From: Paracoccus sp. IB05
GTDB taxonomy: Bacteria > Pseudomonadota > Alphaproteobacteria > Rhodobacterales > Rhodobacteraceae
Assembly (NCBI RefSeq): GCF_016405985.1
Contig: NZ_JAEFCF010000001.1
Location: forward strand, 1 to 64,000
Direction of reading: 5' to 3'
Length of the DNA: 64,000 nt
Positions 17,262-25,621 of the stretch are shown here, one piece after another. Made by a program: the position numbers and the translations under genes. The number at the start of each line of letters is the position of its first letter. Within the stretch, counting starts at the first letter, position 1. Below the pieces are notes generated by a model that saw nothing but the letters and a program-made list of their open reading frames with translations, was not told the origin of the DNA and made no database searches.

Positions 17262-18010
17262 GCGAACTCAGCGCAGACGGGGTTTCGGTCGCCTTTGCAG
17301 GGCTGAAAGCCCTGTCAGAGGTCAGCCTTCAGCTCAGATCCGGTCAGATCCTCGGGCTGATCGGGCCGAATGGCGCGGGCAAGACCACCCTCGTCAATGT
17401 GCTGACGGGGTTTCAGGCCCCGACCTCTGGCGCTGTCCTTCTGGACGGCGCCAGCCTCTCGGGGCTTGAGGCGCATGAGCTGCGGCGGCGCGGCGTTGCC
17501 CGCACCTTCCAGGGCGGCCGGCTGTTTCGTGACCTGCCGGTGATCGACAATCTGGAAGTCACCGGACTTGGCCTCGGCCTGTCGCGCGCCGCCGCAATCC
17601 GCGAGGCCGGGGAGATGCTCGACTGGATCGGCATATCAGCCCTGGCCGACCGCATCGCCGGCACCCTGCCCTATACCGACGAGCGCCGCGTCGCCATTGG
17701 CCGCGCTTTGATGCGGGCGCCGGACTTCCTGTTGCTGGACGAACCTGCGGCCGGGATGAGTGCCGAGGAGGCCCGCGACCTCTCCGACCTGATCCGTCGC
17801 ATCGCCCGCGAACGGGGCTGCGGTGTTTTGCTGATCGAGCATAATGTCGGCCTTGTTCTGGGGGTCTGTGACCATATCGTCGTGCTCGACTCCGGCGCCG
17901 TGATCGAGACTGGCCCGCCCGCCGCCATCCGCGCAAGCGAGAGGGTGCGCCACGCCTATATGGGCACCGCCGCCGATACCGGTCTGCCAGTTCAGGAGGC
18001 GCTGGTATGA
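17258..18010 (+). CDS. livG: ABC transporter ATP-binding protein, LivG type
   Basis: 250-residue NBD with Walker A GPNGAGKT (residues 36-43), a branched-chain-type Walker B region LLLDEPAAGMS and the His switch IEHNV. The C-terminal VLDSGAVIETGPPAAI...VRHAYMG is typical of LivG. The signature motif is degenerate (LPYTDERRVAIGRALM), as in LivG proteins. Overlaps hyuA and livF by four bases each. Energises a hydrophobic amino-acid/amide (HAAT) importer. Confidence 0.9.
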   Translation: MSELSADGVSVAFAGLKALSEVSLQLRSGQILGLIGPNGAGKTTLVNVLTGFQAPTSGAVLLDGASLSGLEAHELRRRGVARTFQGGRLFRDLPVIDNLEVTGLGLGLSRAAAIREAGEMLDWIGISALADRIAGTLPYTDERRVAIGRALMRAPDFLLLDEPAAGMSAEEARDLSDLIRRIARERGCGVLLIEHNVGLVLGVCDHIVVLDSGAVIETGPPAAIRASERVRHAYMGTAADTGLPVQEALV

Positions 18011-18744
18011 GCCTGTTGAAGGTGTCGGATATCGGGGTGCGCTATTCCCGCCTGACCGCTGTCAGAAATGTCAGCTTCACCCTGGAAGAAGGCGAAGTGC
18101 TCTTTATCACCGGTCCGAACGGGGCGGGGAAAAGCTCGCTCCTGCGTGCGATTGCCGGGGTGACGCCGCCCGCCGGCGGCCGCATCGACTTTGCCGGGCG
18201 CGATATTACCGGACTTGTGCCAGAGACAATCGCGCGGCTTGGGCTGTCGATGGTGCCCGAGGGCCGCGATGTCTTCGCAAGCCTGACCATCGAGGAAAAC
18301 CTGATGGTCGGCACCGGGATGCATTCGGGCGGGAACGGCTGGCGCGCCCGGGCGGCGGCGGAACTCGAGACGGTCTATGCGACCTTCCCGATCCTGAAAG
18401 AGCGCCGTCATTCCCAGGCCGGTCTGCTCTCGGGGGGACAACAGCAGATGCTGGTGATCGGGCGCGCGCTGATGACGCATCCGCGGCTGATCGCGATTGA
18501 TGAGCCCTCACTCGGCCTCGCGCCGAACATCACCGATCAGGTTTACGAGCGCCTGATCGCTTTGCAGCAGGAACGCCGCCTGACGCTGCTGATCGTCGAG
18601 CAAAGCTCGACCCGCGCGATGCTGGTCGGGGGCCGCATGATGCTGATGCGGGGGGGCGAGATCGTGCTGGACGGTGACGCGCGCGCGCCTGGCAAAAGCG
18701 AGGCCATAGAGGCCGCCTATTTCGGATATGGAGAACAGGTATGA
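18007..18744 (+). CDS. livF: ABC transporter ATP-binding protein, LivF type
   Basis: 245-residue NBD: Walker A GPNGAGKS (36-43), signature LLSGGQQQMLVIGRALM and Walker B LIAIDEPSLGLAP, in the LivF pattern. Four-base overlaps on both sides keep stoichiometry with LivG and LivH. Second ATPase of the hyu-linked importer. Confidence 0.9.
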   Translation: MSLLKVSDIGVRYSRLTAVRNVSFTLEEGEVLFITGPNGAGKSSLLRAIAGVTPPAGGRIDFAGRDITGLVPETIARLGLSMVPEGRDVFASLTIEENLMVGTGMHSGGNGWRARAAAELETVYATFPILKERRHSQAGLLSGGQQQMLVIGRALMTHPRLIAIDEPSLGLAPNITDQVYERLIALQQERRLTLLIVEQSSTRAMLVGGRMMLMRGGEIVLDGDARAPGKSEAIEAAYFGYGEQV

Positions 18745-19652
18745 GCGCGCTTCAGATCATCTTCGACGCGCTGTCTCTGGGCTCGCTTTACGCGCTTGGC
18801 GCCCTGGGGATCGCGCTGATCTTCGGGGTGATGCGGCTGGTGAATTTCGCCCATGGCGATGTGATCGCCTTTTGCGTTTTCGCGCTTTTATGGCCCTCGG
18901 TCGATGCCATCGCCATTGTTTTCGCAGGCAATCTGCCCTGGTTCCTGCTGATCCCTTTCGTGCTGGCGATGGGAGCAGGGCTTTCGGTCCTTTGCGAACT
19001 GGTCGTCTTTCGCAGGTTTCGCAACACCAACCCGGCAACCATGATGATCGCCTCTTTCGCGCTTGGGTTTGTCATCCGCTATTTCCTGCTGATGCTGTTT
19101 TCCAGCCGGCCGAAATCCATCGCGCTGCTTCCTGAACTGAGCCAGCCGGTCACCGTCCTCGGTGCCCGCATGCCGCTGTTGCAGCTGATCACCATCCTCG
19201 TGACGGTGGGCGTTCTGCTTGGGCTGACCATCTTCCTGCGACGCACCCGCTTCGGGCTTGAGATGCGGGCGGCGGCCGAGAATTTCACCATGGCGCGGAT
19301 GCTGGGTGTGCGCGCCAACCGGGTGATCATGGTCGCCTTCGCGCTGTCGGGGGCGCTGGCCGGGGCCATTGCGCTGATCCTCGGCAGCCAGACCGGCACC
19401 GCCAATATCGTGATGGGTGCCAATGTCATGCTGATGGCCTTTATCGCGACCGTGATCGGCGGCATGGGCAGCCTTGCCGGCGCGGTGCTTGCAGGCTTTT
19501 TGCTGGGCGCCACCGCGACGCTTTTGCAAGCACTTCTGCCCCCCGAGGCCCGCGCCTTCCGCGATGCCTTTGTCTATGGCGCGGTGATCCTTGTGCTGAT
19601 CTTCCGCCCGCAGGGGATCCTGAGCGCAGGCGGCATGAAGGAAAGGGTGTAA
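18741..19652 (+). CDS. livH: Branched-chain-type ABC transporter permease, LivH
   Basis: 303-residue inner-membrane permease with about eight hydrophobic segments. LivH signatures are present near the N-terminus (GSLYALGALGIALIFGVMRLVNFAHGD) and in the middle (RTRFGLEMRAAAENFTMARMLGVRANRV), the latter being the cytoplasmic coupling loop. It forms the channel with LivM. Coupled translation with livF. Confidence 0.88.
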   Translation: MSALQIIFDALSLGSLYALGALGIALIFGVMRLVNFAHGDVIAFCVFALLWPSVDAIAIVFAGNLPWFLLIPFVLAMGAGLSVLCELVVFRRFRNTNPATMMIASFALGFVIRYFLLMLFSSRPKSIALLPELSQPVTVLGARMPLLQLITILVTVGVLLGLTIFLRRTRFGLEMRAAAENFTMARMLGVRANRVIMVAFALSGALAGAIALILGSQTGTANIVMGANVMLMAFIATVIGGMGSLAGAVLAGFLLGATATLLQALLPPEARAFRDAFVYGAVILVLIFRPQGILSAGGMKERV

Positions 19653-19655
19653 GTC

Positions 19656-20684
19656 ATGCGTCAGACCTCCTCCCTGACCATTTTGCGCAGATCCCTTGCG
19701 ACCCCGGTGATCCTGATCCTGCTGCTCGTCGCCTTCGCGATCCTGTCCTGGGCGGTCGGGTCGCGCCCCTTCAACCAGACGATCATCGACATGCTGGTGC
19801 AGGTGACGCTGGTGACCGGGCTTTACATCTTCATCGGCAATTCGGGCGTGATCAGTTTCGGCCATGCCGCTTTTGCCTGCCTTGGCGGCTATGTCGTGGC
19901 CTGGACCACGATCAGACCGATAATGAAGAAAAACGCCATGCCCGGCCTGCCCGACTGGCTGATGAGCATGGAGATCGGCTGGTGGGCCGCCGCTGGCCTC
20001 GCCGCGCTCTGGGCCGCGCTCTGGGCAGGCATCTTCGGCGCAATCCTGATGCGGCTCTCCGGCATCGCCGCCTCGATTGCCACTTTCGCGATGCTCGCGA
20101 TGATCAATGCGATCTATTCCAACTGGTCGGGCGTGACCGGCGGCACCTCGTCGATTGTCGGCATCCCGATCATCCGCTCGGTCTGGCCCTATCTGGGGGT
20201 CGCGAGCCTCGCCGTGATCGTGGCCTGGGCCTATTCGATCTCGCGCCAGGGGCTGATCCTCAGGGCCGCGCGCGACGAGCCGACCGCCGCCCGCGCCTCG
20301 GGCGTCGATATCCCCCGCGCGCGGCTGATCGCTTTCATCCTTTCCGGCGCGGTGATGGGCGCCGGCGGCGCCATGCTCGCGCTGTCGATCGGGGTGGTGA
20401 CGCCGAACTCCTTCTATCTCGGGCTCACCTTCACCACGCTTTCGATGCTGGTGGTCGGCGGCATGGCGTCATTGTCGGGGGCGGTTCTGGGCGTGCTGAT
20501 CCTGTCATCCCTGATCCAGGCTCTGCGCTGGCTCGAGGCGGGGGTGCAGATCGGTGACACGACCTTCGCGCTGCCCGGCGGCGTGCAGGAGATCGGGCTT
20601 GGCCTGGTGATGATCCTGATCCTGATGTTCCGCCCGGCTGGCATCATGGGCAACCGCGAATTGAACCTCCCCAGGCGGCGCTGA
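19656..20684 (+). CDS. livM: Branched-chain-type ABC transporter permease, LivM
   Basis: 342-residue permease. The N-terminal half has GLYIFIGNSGVISFGHAAFACLGGY, the C-terminal half the coupling loop SRQGLILRAARDEPTAARASGVDI. Pairs with LivH. It starts three bases after livH. The C-terminal IMFRPAGIMG ending is usual for LivM. Confidence 0.88.
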   Translation: MRQTSSLTILRRSLATPVILILLLVAFAILSWAVGSRPFNQTIIDMLVQVTLVTGLYIFIGNSGVISFGHAAFACLGGYVVAWTTIRPIMKKNAMPGLPDWLMSMEIGWWAAAGLAALWAALWAGIFGAILMRLSGIAASIATFAMLAMINAIYSNWSGVTGGTSSIVGIPIIRSVWPYLGVASLAVIVAWAYSISRQGLILRAARDEPTAARASGVDIPRARLIAFILSGAVMGAGGAMLALSIGVVTPNSFYLGLTFTTLSMLVVGGMASLSGAVLGVLILSSLIQALRWLEAGVQIGDTTFALPGGVQEIGLGLVMILILMFRPAGIMGNRELNLPRRR

Positions 20685-20702
20685 CCGTGAGGGGCATGAC
20701 AG

Positions 20703-20721
20703 GCGACGGCTGAACCGTCGC
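20703..20721 (+). terminator. Hairpin between livM and livK
   Basis: GCGACGG and CCGTCGC pair across a 5-base loop (CTGAA). There is no T-tract, so it more likely adjusts or protects the downstream livK mRNA than ends transcription. Confidence 0.4.
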
Positions 20722-20749
20722 GATAACCCAAGCAACAGGGAGCCTGAAA

Positions 20750-21928
20750 ATGAAAAAACTGATGACCATGCTGGCCGCGTCCACCTGCATTGCCGGCCCG
20801 GCACTGGCAGATGACGAGCGGATCGTGGTGGGCTTTGCCACCGCCCAGACCGGTTTCATGCAGGGCTATGACAAGCCCGCCGAAGACGCGGCGATGATCC
20901 GCATCAGGGAGATCAACGAGGCGGGCGGCCTTCTGGGCAAACAGATCGAGGTGGTGACCGCCGACACCAAAACCGATATGGCCGAAGGCGCGAAGGCCGG
21001 GCTTTCGGTCGTGGATCAGGGCGCGGATCTGGTCGTGGTCTCCTGCGATTATGACTTCGGCGCGCCTGCCGCACTTGCGGCGGAAAGCCTCGGGGTGATT
21101 TCCTTCTTCATCTGCGCGGAATCGGTGAAGGCAGGCATCCAGGGGGTCGGGCCGAACAGCTTTTCGGCCTCGGTTCTGGCACCGGTCCAGGGCGCGACCA
21201 TGGCAGAATGGTCCTATAAGGAAAAAGGCGCACGGAGCTATTACCGCCTGCTCGACACCTGGACCGAATATAACAAAGGGATCTGTGACGGCTTTGACTG
21301 GATGCTGCCACAATTGCCGGAGGCAAAGCTGGTCGGCGAGGATACGTTCGTGAACGAGGATGCCTCCATCGCGGCACAGATCTCGCGGATCAAGGCGCTG
21401 CCGGAAGAGCCCGATGCGATCATGCTCTGCTCGATGATGCCGGGCTTTGTCTCGGCGGTGAAACAGATCCGCGCGGCGGGGATCAATTCGATGCTCCTGA
21501 ACGGCTCGGGCGCCGATGGCAGCTACTGGATGTCGGCGGTGCCCGATCTGTCGAATTTCTACGTGCCGGCGCAGGGTTCGGTCTTCGGCGATGACCCGAG
21601 TGCCGATGTGAACGCCTTTGTGAAGAAATATGCAGAGGCCACCGGCGCGCCCCCCGCGACGCAATATACCTTCCCGGGCTATGTGATGATCGACGTCTGG
21701 GCAAAGGCGGTCGAGCGCGCCGGCACCACCGAGACCGCAGCCGTTGTCGCCGAGCTGGAGAAGATGAATGAAGAGCCGACCCTCTTCGGCCCGCGCACCT
21801 TCACCGCCGAGCTGCACCACCAGAACAAGGCCGAATATCGCATCATCGGCACCGAAAACGGCAAGCCGGCCGTGGTCGGCACCTGGACGATCTCGGAACC
21901 CGTGCCGCTGGATGCCCTGCTGAAATAG
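20750..21928 (+). CDS. livK: Branched-chain-type ABC transporter substrate-binding protein (LivK-like)
   Basis: 392-residue periplasmic protein. Signal peptide MKKLMTMLAASTCIAGPALA is cleaved after residue 20. The mature part has the Peripla_BP_6 fold (VVGFATAQTGFMQGYDKPAEDAAMIRIREINEAGGLLGKQIEVVTAD). ATG follows AACAGGGAGCC. Last gene of the hyu-liv operon and probable determinant of substrate choice; with HyuBA in the same transcript the ligand could be a hydantoin, lactam or N-substituted amino acid (inference). Confidence 0.88.
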   Translation: MKKLMTMLAASTCIAGPALADDERIVVGFATAQTGFMQGYDKPAEDAAMIRIREINEAGGLLGKQIEVVTADTKTDMAEGAKAGLSVVDQGADLVVVSCDYDFGAPAALAAESLGVISFFICAESVKAGIQGVGPNSFSASVLAPVQGATMAEWSYKEKGARSYYRLLDTWTEYNKGICDGFDWMLPQLPEAKLVGEDTFVNEDASIAAQISRIKALPEEPDAIMLCSMMPGFVSAVKQIRAAGINSMLLNGSGADGSYWMSAVPDLSNFYVPAQGSVFGDDPSADVNAFVKKYAEATGAPPATQYTFPGYVMIDVWAKAVERAGTTETAAVVAELEKMNEEPTLFGPRTFTAELHHQNKAEYRIIGTENGKPAVVGTWTISEPVPLDALLK

Positions 21929-21938
21929 CCGCTTCTGC

Positions 21939-21962
21939 GGGCCGGAGCGCAGGCTTCGGCCC
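21939..21962 (+). terminator. Hairpin after livK
   Basis: GGGCCG (21939-21944) pairs with CGGCCC (21957-21962), followed by GAAATTT. A second stem, AAGCCGG (21987-21993) with CCGGCTT (22007-22013), follows. Together they probably end the hyu-liv transcript, though U-runs are short. Confidence 0.45.
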
Positions 21963-22063
21963 GAAATTTACGCAAAAGACCGAAGAAAGCCGGTATCCCC
22001 CCGGTTCCGGCTTCCCTTCGGATCGCAGCCGCGTTACCGTTATGTCAAATACCGGCAGCCACG

Positions 22064-22109
22064 CCCCGTTCTGATCGCGTTATCCACGCAGATCGGCGCG
22101 GGGTTTTTT
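22064..22109 (+). terminator. Intrinsic terminator/attenuator in the leader of the amiC-amiR operon
   Basis: CCCCG (22064-22068) pairs with CGGGG (22099-22103); inside it GATCGCGT (22073-22080) pairs with ACGC and GATC (22086-22094, one bulged A). Six T residues (22104-22109) follow at once. This is a textbook intrinsic terminator ending only 16 bases before the amiC start. As the operon encodes an AmiR/ANTAR antiterminator, it is best read as the attenuator that AmiR overrides. Confidence 0.8.
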
Positions 22110-22125
22110 GCATTTTTGGGGCGTG

Positions 22126-23193
22126 ATGAAACGCAGCATCGATATCGGCATCCTGCAATCGCAGAGCGGCAATTACGCCGCCCTTTCGGTCATCAGCCGG
22201 GCAGGACTGTTGCGCGGCGTGGCCGAGGTCAATGCGAGCCCCGATTACGACCTGTGCTTCCGCGTCTGTGGGCGCGACCCCGAAGGCCGCACCGACCGCT
22301 ATGCACCTTTGTGCCGCGAGATCCTGCGCGAAACCGGGGCGCGCCATATCTTCGGCTGTGTCACCTCGTCCAGCCGCAAAGAGGTGATCCCCGAGCTGGA
22401 ACGCTTTGACGGCGTGCTCTGGTACCCGCTGCCCTATGAGGGGTTCGAGGCCTCGGAACGCGTGGCCTATCTGCATTCCTGCCCGAACCAGCATCTGCTG
22501 CCGCTGCTGGACTGGGCGCTGCCCGCGCTCGGGCGGCGCGGCTATCTGGTCGGCTCGAATTACATCTGGGGCTGGGAAATCGCGCAGATCGCGCGCGAAC
22601 GGATCGCGGCGCTTGGCGGCGAGGTGGCGGGCGATCGCTATCTGGCGCTTGGGGATTGCGATTCCAGTCATATCATCAATGAGATCGCGGCTTTGCAGCC
22701 TGATTTCATCCTGAATTCCCTTGTCGGGGAAAGCGATTATGCCTTCCTGTCGCAGCTCCGGGATCTGCGCGACAGGACCGGGGCGCGGCTGCAGGTGCTG
22801 TCGTGCAATTTCACCGAATGCGAGATCGAAAGCAGCCAGGGCGGGGCCGAGGGTCTGATCGCGGCCGGCCCCTGGTTCGAGCCTGGCGAGGGGCGCGGCG
22901 GCTCGATTGCCGAGGTGGCGCGCCGCTCGGTACATGAGCTCGCGCGGCTGTTGCATGGCCGCCCCGGGGCCGAGCGGCTGAGCCTTGCAGACCTGCTTCG
23001 CGATGCGCCGGGCGCGGCGCGCTCCCGCCTCGATCCGACCCATTTCCACGCTGCGCAGCCGGTGGTGATCGCACAGATCCGGGAGGGGCGCTTTCACGAG
23101 ATCCTGCGCCATGCGCCGCGCGCCGCCGACCCCTATCTGACCGCACGCGACCGGGATCTGCCCTCTGCCCCGATCTTGCGGGTGGTGTCATGA
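22126..23193 (+). CDS. AmiC-like amide sensor / negative regulator (periplasmic-binding-protein fold)
   Basis: 355 residues without a signal peptide, so cytoplasmic. The fold is that of Peripla_BP_5: IDIGILQSQSGNYAALSVIS at the start, YLVGSNYIWGWEIAQIARERI and LVGESDYAFLSQL later. In Pseudomonas, AmiC binds AmiR and silences it until a short amide displaces it. The next gene is AmiR-like and overlaps by ATGA, which confirms the pair. ATG at 22126 has GGGGCG upstream; a TTG at 22108 lies in the terminator T-tract and is rejected. Confidence 0.82.
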   Translation: MKRSIDIGILQSQSGNYAALSVISRAGLLRGVAEVNASPDYDLCFRVCGRDPEGRTDRYAPLCREILRETGARHIFGCVTSSSRKEVIPELERFDGVLWYPLPYEGFEASERVAYLHSCPNQHLLPLLDWALPALGRRGYLVGSNYIWGWEIAQIARERIAALGGEVAGDRYLALGDCDSSHIINEIAALQPDFILNSLVGESDYAFLSQLRDLRDRTGARLQVLSCNFTECEIESSQGGAEGLIAAGPWFEPGEGRGGSIAEVARRSVHELARLLHGRPGAERLSLADLLRDAPGAARSRLDPTHFHAAQPVVIAQIREGRFHEILRHAPRAADPYLTARDRDLPSAPILRVVS

Positions 23194-23789
23194 CGCGGCT
23201 CCGCACCGAAAACCTCGGCAATGCGCTGGCCTTTGTGCTGCACCGGCCGCATCCCGCGATCCAGGGGCTGACGCGCCAGCTCCGGGTCATCGGGCTTGAG
23301 CTGCGCGAGGTCTGGCCCGATCTGCCTGCCGAGGCGATCAGTGCCGATTTCATCTTTTACGATGCCGATACCGGCCATGACGAGCAATTCCCCTGGGCGC
23401 CGGGGGCCTCGCCCATGCCGATGATCGCGCTGATCGGGTCCGAGGCACCGGGGCGGCTGAACTGGGCGCTGACCATGGGCGCCCATGCGCAGCTTCTGAA
23501 ACCCGTGAGCGACAAGGGCGTCTATGCAGCGCTTCTGGTGGCGCGGGCGAATTACGACCGGGCGCGCGCCTCGGATGCGCTGATAGCGGATCTGGAAGAC
23601 CGGCTTTCGGCGCGGCAGACCGTGGTCCAGGCCGTGATGATCTTCGTCCTGCGCGGCAAGTCCGAAGCCGAGGCCTATGAGCTTTTGCGCCAGACCGCCA
23701 TGGCCTGGCGCGTCACCATCGAGATCGCTGCCGCAAGGCTGGTGGCCAATCACCGGGCGGAATCCCCGGGCAAAGAGGACCGCAAATGA
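23190..23789 (+). CDS. AmiR-like ANTAR-domain antitermination regulator
   Basis: 199 residues: a pseudo-receiver domain (about 1-125, no phospho-acceptor context) , a short coiled coil (about 130-145, IADLEDRLSARQTVVQA) and a three-helix ANTAR domain (about 140-193; VMIFVLRGKSEAEAYELLRQTAM). ANTAR proteins bind paired RNA hairpins and stop formation of a terminator. The intrinsic terminator directly upstream of amiC is the obvious target. ATGA overlaps on both sides tie it to amiC and to the permease gene. Confidence 0.84.
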   Translation: MTRLRTENLGNALAFVLHRPHPAIQGLTRQLRVIGLELREVWPDLPAEAISADFIFYDADTGHDEQFPWAPGASPMPMIALIGSEAPGRLNWALTMGAHAQLLKPVSDKGVYAALLVARANYDRARASDALIADLEDRLSARQTVVQAVMIFVLRGKSEAEAYELLRQTAMAWRVTIEIAAARLVANHRAESPGKEDRK

Positions 23790-24679
23790 CCGCCGCTGCC
23801 CCTATCGCAACCGCGCCCGCCGACAAAGCGCCGTCGGTGCTGCGCCGCCTTTTGGGGCGCAAACTGGCGCTGTTCGGCTTTCTGATCATCGTGATCTGCG
23901 TCGGCGGCGCGGTCTTCGCCAACTGGCTGGCACCCTTCGATCCGAATGAGCAGTTTTTCGACGGCCTGACCCTCGAGGGCGCGCCGCTGCCGCCCGGACC
24001 GGTCTATTGGTTCGGAACCGACCTTCTGGGCCGCGATCTGCTGTCGCGGCTGTTATACGGCGCGCAGACCTCGCTGATCATCGGGCTGGTGGCCAATGGC
24101 GCGGCTTTGTTCATCGGCACGCTGGTCGGGGTCACCGCGGGCTATTTCCGGGGTGTCATCGGCACGGTCCTGATGCGGTTCACCGATCTGATGATGGCCT
24201 TTCCGGCGCTGTTGCTGGCGATTTGCCTGGCCGCGATCTTTCAGCCGTCTTTGTGGATCGTGGCCCTGGTGATCGCTTTCGTGAACTGGGTGCAGACCGC
24301 CCGTGTGGTCTTTACCCAGACCTCCTCGCTGGCCGAGCGCGATTTCATCGCGGCCGAAAAAACGCTGGGCGCCGGGCATGGACGGATCCTCTTTCGCCAC
24401 ATCCTGCCGCATCTTCTGCCCACGCTGATCGTCTGGGGCACATTGGGGATCTCGACCACCGTGCTTCTGGAGGCGACGTTGTCCTTCCTTGGCGTGGGTG
24501 TGCAGCCGCCGATCCCGTCCTGGGGCAATATCATCTTTGAAAACCAGACCTGGTTCCAGGCCGCGCCCTGGCTGGTGTTTATCCCCGGCGCCGCGATCCT
24601 TCTGCTCGCGCTCGCCTTCAACCTGGTCGGAGACGCTTTGCGTGACATTCTCGACCCGACACAACAGGGGCGCGACTGA
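23786..24679 (+). CDS. Dipeptide/oligopeptide-type ABC permease (DppC type)
   Basis: 297-residue membrane protein with about six segments. The N-terminal OppC_N region is present (RRLLGRKLALFGFLIIVICV), then FGTDLLGRDLLSRLLYGAQTSL and the EAA loop (ERDFIAAEKTLGAGHGRILFRHILPHLLP). Translation is coupled to amiR. Part of an importer that probably carries amides or amide-containing compounds for the formamidase encoded downstream. Confidence 0.88.
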   Translation: MTAAAPIATAPADKAPSVLRRLLGRKLALFGFLIIVICVGGAVFANWLAPFDPNEQFFDGLTLEGAPLPPGPVYWFGTDLLGRDLLSRLLYGAQTSLIIGLVANGAALFIGTLVGVTAGYFRGVIGTVLMRFTDLMMAFPALLLAICLAAIFQPSLWIVALVIAFVNWVQTARVVFTQTSSLAERDFIAAEKTLGAGHGRILFRHILPHLLPTLIVWGTLGISTTVLLEATLSFLGVGVQPPIPSWGNIIFENQTWFQAAPWLVFIPGAAILLLALAFNLVGDALRDILDPTQQGRD

Positions 24680-25599
24680 TGCTGGCCTATATCCTGCGCC
24701 GCCTTGCGCTCTCGGCGCTGATCCTCCTTGGGGTCTCGTTCATCACCTTCGTTCTGCTTTACGTGCTGCCCGCCGACCCGGTGCGCCAGATCGCGGGGCG
24801 GTCCGCCACCCCCGAAACGGTCGCAAGCATCCGGCGCCAGCTGGGCCTCGATCAGCCCTTCGTCGTGCAATATGGCCATTATCTGTGGAACCTGCTGCAA
24901 GGCGATCTGGGCAGGTCATATCTGCAAAAGACCGAAGTGGCGGCGCTGATCACCTCGCGCCTGCCTGCGACGCTCTTGCTGATGCTGGCGGCGATCACCT
25001 GCGAGCTCGTGATCGGCCTGACGCTTGGCGTCATCGCGGCGCTTTACCGGGGCCGCGCGCTCGACAATGTGCTGATGCTCTCAAGCTTTGTCACGGTATC
25101 CGCGCCGCAATTCGTGGTGGCGCTGCTGCTCCTTTATGTCTTCGCGGTCAAGCTTGGCTGGTTCCCGATCGGCGGCTATGGCACATTCGCGCATCTGGTG
25201 CTGCCGGCGCTGACTTTGGGGATCCTCGGTTCGGGCTGGTATGCGCGGATCATGCGGTCTTCGATGCTGGACGTGCTGCGCGCCGATTTCATCCGCACCG
25301 CCCGGGCCAAGGGTCTGGGGCGCGGGCGGATCATCCTTGGCCATGCCATCCCCAATGCCATCCTGCCGGTGATCGCCATGATCGGCATTGATATCGGCAT
25401 CTTCATGTCCGGGATCGTGGTGGTGGAAAGCGTCTTTGGCTGGCCCGGCATCGGCCAGCTGGCCTGGCAGGCGATCCAGCGCGTCGACATCCCGATCATC
25501 ATGGGCGTCACGCTTGTCTCGGCCTTTGCCATCGTGATCGGCAATCTGCTTGCCGACCTGATTTCCCCGCTTATCGACCCGCGCATCAAACTGCGCTGA
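24679..25599 (+). CDS. Dipeptide/oligopeptide-type ABC permease (DppB type)
   Basis: 306 residues, the DppB length. Starts with MLAYILRRLALSALILLGVSFITFVLLYVLPADP and has the EAA loop DFIRTARAKGLGRGRIILGHAIPNAILP. It overlaps the upstream gene by one base. Gene order C then B is inverted relative to E. coli dpp. Confidence 0.88.
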   Translation: MLAYILRRLALSALILLGVSFITFVLLYVLPADPVRQIAGRSATPETVASIRRQLGLDQPFVVQYGHYLWNLLQGDLGRSYLQKTEVAALITSRLPATLLLMLAAITCELVIGLTLGVIAALYRGRALDNVLMLSSFVTVSAPQFVVALLLLYVFAVKLGWFPIGGYGTFAHLVLPALTLGILGSGWYARIMRSSMLDVLRADFIRTARAKGLGRGRIILGHAIPNAILPVIAMIGIDIGIFMSGIVVVESVFGWPGIGQLAWQAIQRVDIPIIMGVTLVSAFAIVIGNLLADLISPLIDPRIKLR

Positions 25600-25621
25600 C
25601 CAAACCAACAGGAGAGAAACA

